The notes beneath the pieces are model-generated. The model ran no database searches. It was not told the origin of the DNA and was given only the letters and a program-made list of their open reading frames with translations. Both the position numbers and the translations under genes were made by a program. Shown piece after piece: positions 4,593 to 5,947 of a stretch of DNA of 5,947 nt. Every line of letters begins with the position of its first letter. The stretch's first letter is position 1. The stretch lies in assembly GCA_030038765.1 (NCBI GenBank), contig JASHRA010000027.1, positions 1-5,947 of the forward strand, written 5' to 3'. The stretch is from Candidatus Dormiibacterota bacterium (GTDB lineage: Bacteria; Chloroflexota; Dormibacteria; Aeolococcales; Bog-877).

Positions 4593-5798
4593 CTAGATGC
4601 TCCAGAGCGCCTCCGTGGGCGACATCCGCGCGGCACGCAATGCCGGGACGAAGCCGGCCGACGCTCCGATCAGCAGCGCGGCAGCCATGCCACCGCCCCA
4701 CGCCTCCAGCGGGATCACCAGCGACCACCCCTGGGAGCCGGCGTAGACGGCGGTGGCGACGACCCCGAAGGCCACGCCCGCCGCCCCGCCGAGCAGGGAG
4801 AGCAGCACCGCCTCGCTGAGGAACTGGAGCCTGATGTGCCCCCGGGTGGCGCCCAGCGAACGTCGCAGGCCGATCTCCGAGCGGCGCTCCAAGACTCCGA
4901 TCAGCATGACGTTCGCCACGCCCACCGCGCCGACCAGGAGCGAGACCGCACCGAGGCCGAGGAAGAGGCTGTTGAGCGCGCCCTTAGCGTCGGCCTGCGC
5001 GACCAGGGCGGAGGAGGGCTCGGAGACGGCGACGCTGCTGGGATTCTCCGGGTCGGCGGTGGCGGCGAGCAGGGAGGCGACGCGGTTCACGTCCTGGGGC
5101 TGCGCCTTGACGTAGATCTCCGTCGGGTGACCATCGAATCCGAGGTACCGCGCCGCGGCTGGGTATCCGACCAGGATCGCCGTGTCGATCTCCGGCGCCA
5201 GCGCGGCCGGGGCGAGGATGCCGGCCACGTAGAACCACTGTCCCCCCACCCAGATGCGCTCCCCGGCCCAGATGCGATCGATCCCCAGCCGCTGAGCCGC
5301 CACGGCCCCGAGCACAACCACCGGCTCCTGCGCGGTCGCCGAGTTGAGGTACTCGCCCTGCGCGACGTGGGTCTCCACCGCCCGGGGCAGGCCGAGGCTG
5401 GCGGCGGCGACGCTGAGCGCGTTGGTCTCGATGGCCGGTATGAGCGGGCTTCGGTAGGCGTTGACGCTCCCCAGCTCGCCCACGTCCTGGACCTCGGTCA
5501 CCTGGCCGATGCGGGAGATCATGGCCGGCGCCGAGCTCGGGAGCTCAGCCGTCTGGCCGGTGACGGTCGCGCCCGGCGTCACCGTGAGCAGGTTGGTTCC
5601 CAGCCGGCTGATCTCGGCCAGGAGACCGGCCTGGGAGGACGAGGAGAGCCCCAGCACGGCCACGATCGCGCCCACCCCGATGGCGATGCCGAGCGCGGAC
5701 ATAGCGGCCCGGAAGGGCCTGGTCCTGAGGCCCACGCTGGACAGCCGGCCCAGGTCCGAGGGTGAGAGCCGGCCCCGCGTCGATCGCACCTGGCTCAC
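4593..5798 (-). CDS. MacB/FtsX-type ABC transporter permease
   Basis: A 401-residue permease of the MacB type, a mechanotransmission ABC system that couples cytoplasmic ATP hydrolysis to periplasmic or extracytoplasmic movement. The N-terminus SPSDLGRLSSVGLRTRPFRAAMSALGIAIG leads into TM1 (about 31-51). The large extracytoplasmic MacB_PCD domain follows (about 52-285), including LGTNLLTVTPG, the VETHVAQGEYLN segment and WVGGQWFYVAGIL. The FtsX domain comes next: LGLGAVSLLVGAVGVANVMLIGVLERR, then SEIGLRRSLGATRGHIRLQFLSEA (the conserved cytoplasmic coupling segment). Two more membrane segments precede the terminal ARMSPTEALWSI. Length and topology are normal for the family. The start is GTG at 5798, which overlaps the ATPase stop by 4 bases (GTGA), so the two are translationally coupled. 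Its substrate cannot be told from sequence; actinobacterial homologues are often annotated as antimicrobial peptide or macrolide exporters without proof. Confidence 0.93.
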   Translation of the reverse strand: MSQVRSTRGRLSPSDLGRLSSVGLRTRPFRAAMSALGIAIGVGAIVAVLGLSSSSQAGLLAEISRLGTNLLTVTPGATVTGQTAELPSSAPAMISRIGQVTEVQDVGELGSVNAYRSPLIPAIETNALSVAAASLGLPRAVETHVAQGEYLNSATAQEPVVVLGAVAAQRLGIDRIWAGERIWVGGQWFYVAGILAPAALAPEIDTAILVGYPAAARYLGFDGHPTEIYVKAQPQDVNRVASLLAATADPENPSSVAVSEPSSALVAQADAKGALNSLFLGLGAVSLLVGAVGVANVMLIGVLERRSEIGLRRSLGATRGHIRLQFLSEAVLLSLLGGAAGVAFGVVATAVYAGSQGWSLVIPLEAWGGGMAAALLIGASAGFVPALRAARMSPTEALWSI

Positions 5799-5947
5799 CG
5801 GCCGACCCCTTCCGCGACGCCGGTCGGCCCGGTCTGCGGCCGCGCCGGCTCCAAGGGCGCGCACTCGGCCCCCTGGCGGGTGTCGGAGACGATGTGGCCA
5901 TCCAGCATCTCGATCCGGCGCGGCATGCGGGCCGCGATGGAGCGGTC
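5795..5947 (-). CDS. ABC transporter ATP-binding protein, C-terminal end (partial)
   Basis: The last 50 residues of a MacB/LolD-type ATPase; the Walker A, signature and Walker B motifs lie outside the window. The visible start, DRSIAARMPRRIEMLDGHIVSDTR, matches the conserved end of this family, where the switch His-Asp is followed by SIAAR and then the terminal strand xMxDGxIVxD. The Asp at the window edge would be the residue after the switch histidine. A variable tail rich in Pro and Ala follows (GAECAPLEPARPQTGPTG), ending at TGA 5795-5797. It is directly upstream of and overlaps the permease gene. The fusion or adaptor protein that usually accompanies such pairs, if present, would lie beyond the right edge. 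Confidence 0.85.
   Translation of the reverse strand, partial: DRSIAARMPRRIEMLDGHIVSDTRQGAECAPLEPARPQTGPTGVAEGVGR

Noticed and set aside
4343..4595. TAG used as a sense codon in this genome
   Set aside because: Some coding-like sequence also follows the permease TAG (4595-4593; DAQLSDEQMIALIR in frame), which briefly suggested recoding. However, PTEALWSI is a normal family end and the second continuation is short, so ordinary stops plus one broken gene is simpler.
4836..5765. Plus-strand open frame of 309 codons
   Set aside because: Antisense shadow of the clearly identified ABC permease; the translation is rich in Arg, Gly, Asp and His with no recognisable domain.

Overview
The window comes from a high-GC bacterium, most likely an actinomycete. 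The reading frames strongly favour G or C at third codon positions and GTG starts are common. Several gene types are ones I associate with Actinomycetota: an SPFH protein followed by a small ribbon-helix-helix (RHH) gene, a MacB-type permease of the actinobacterial style, and a secreted family with an HPPxGS-like block. I cannot name the genus. I see no rRNA, tRNA, CRISPR array, insertion sequence or phage gene.

Left part (1-1640): two divergent genes for exported proteins share a short intergenic region of about 126 bases. On the minus strand is a lipoprotein with a lipobox and an internally duplicated cysteine-containing domain. It starts at a GTG codon and runs off the left edge. On the plus strand is a 298-residue protein with a signal peptide, from an actinobacterial family of unknown function. 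A gene-free stretch of nearly 400 bases follows.

Centre (2023-3192): the best-organised unit is a two-gene operon. It encodes a double-membrane-anchored SPFH/band 7 protein and, 3 bases later, a 64-residue RHH DNA-binding protein. A perfect inverted repeat, TGATAT-N6-ATATCA, lies just downstream of a -10-like GATAAT in a conspicuously AT-rich island. This looks like an operator for the RHH protein, which also ends in an AT-hook-like RRGRPP tail. The simplest model is an autoregulated membrane-scaffold module. About 500 bases without a convincing gene follow, holding several GC-rich hairpins.

Right part (3711-4501): two small plus-strand genes overlap by one base (TGATG). The first is unrecognised. 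The second has CxxC...C and an AFPKGIPDEI block, and is interrupted by an in-frame TAG, after which coding-like sequence continues for 51 codons in the same frame.

Right edge (4593-5947): a minus-strand ABC transporter operon converges on this pair. The C-terminal end of a MacB/LolD-type ATPase overlaps by 4 bases (GTGA) a 401-residue MacB/FtsX-type permease.

The four units appear functionally separate. Three of them concern the cell envelope: two exported proteins, a membrane SPFH protein, and an ABC exporter.
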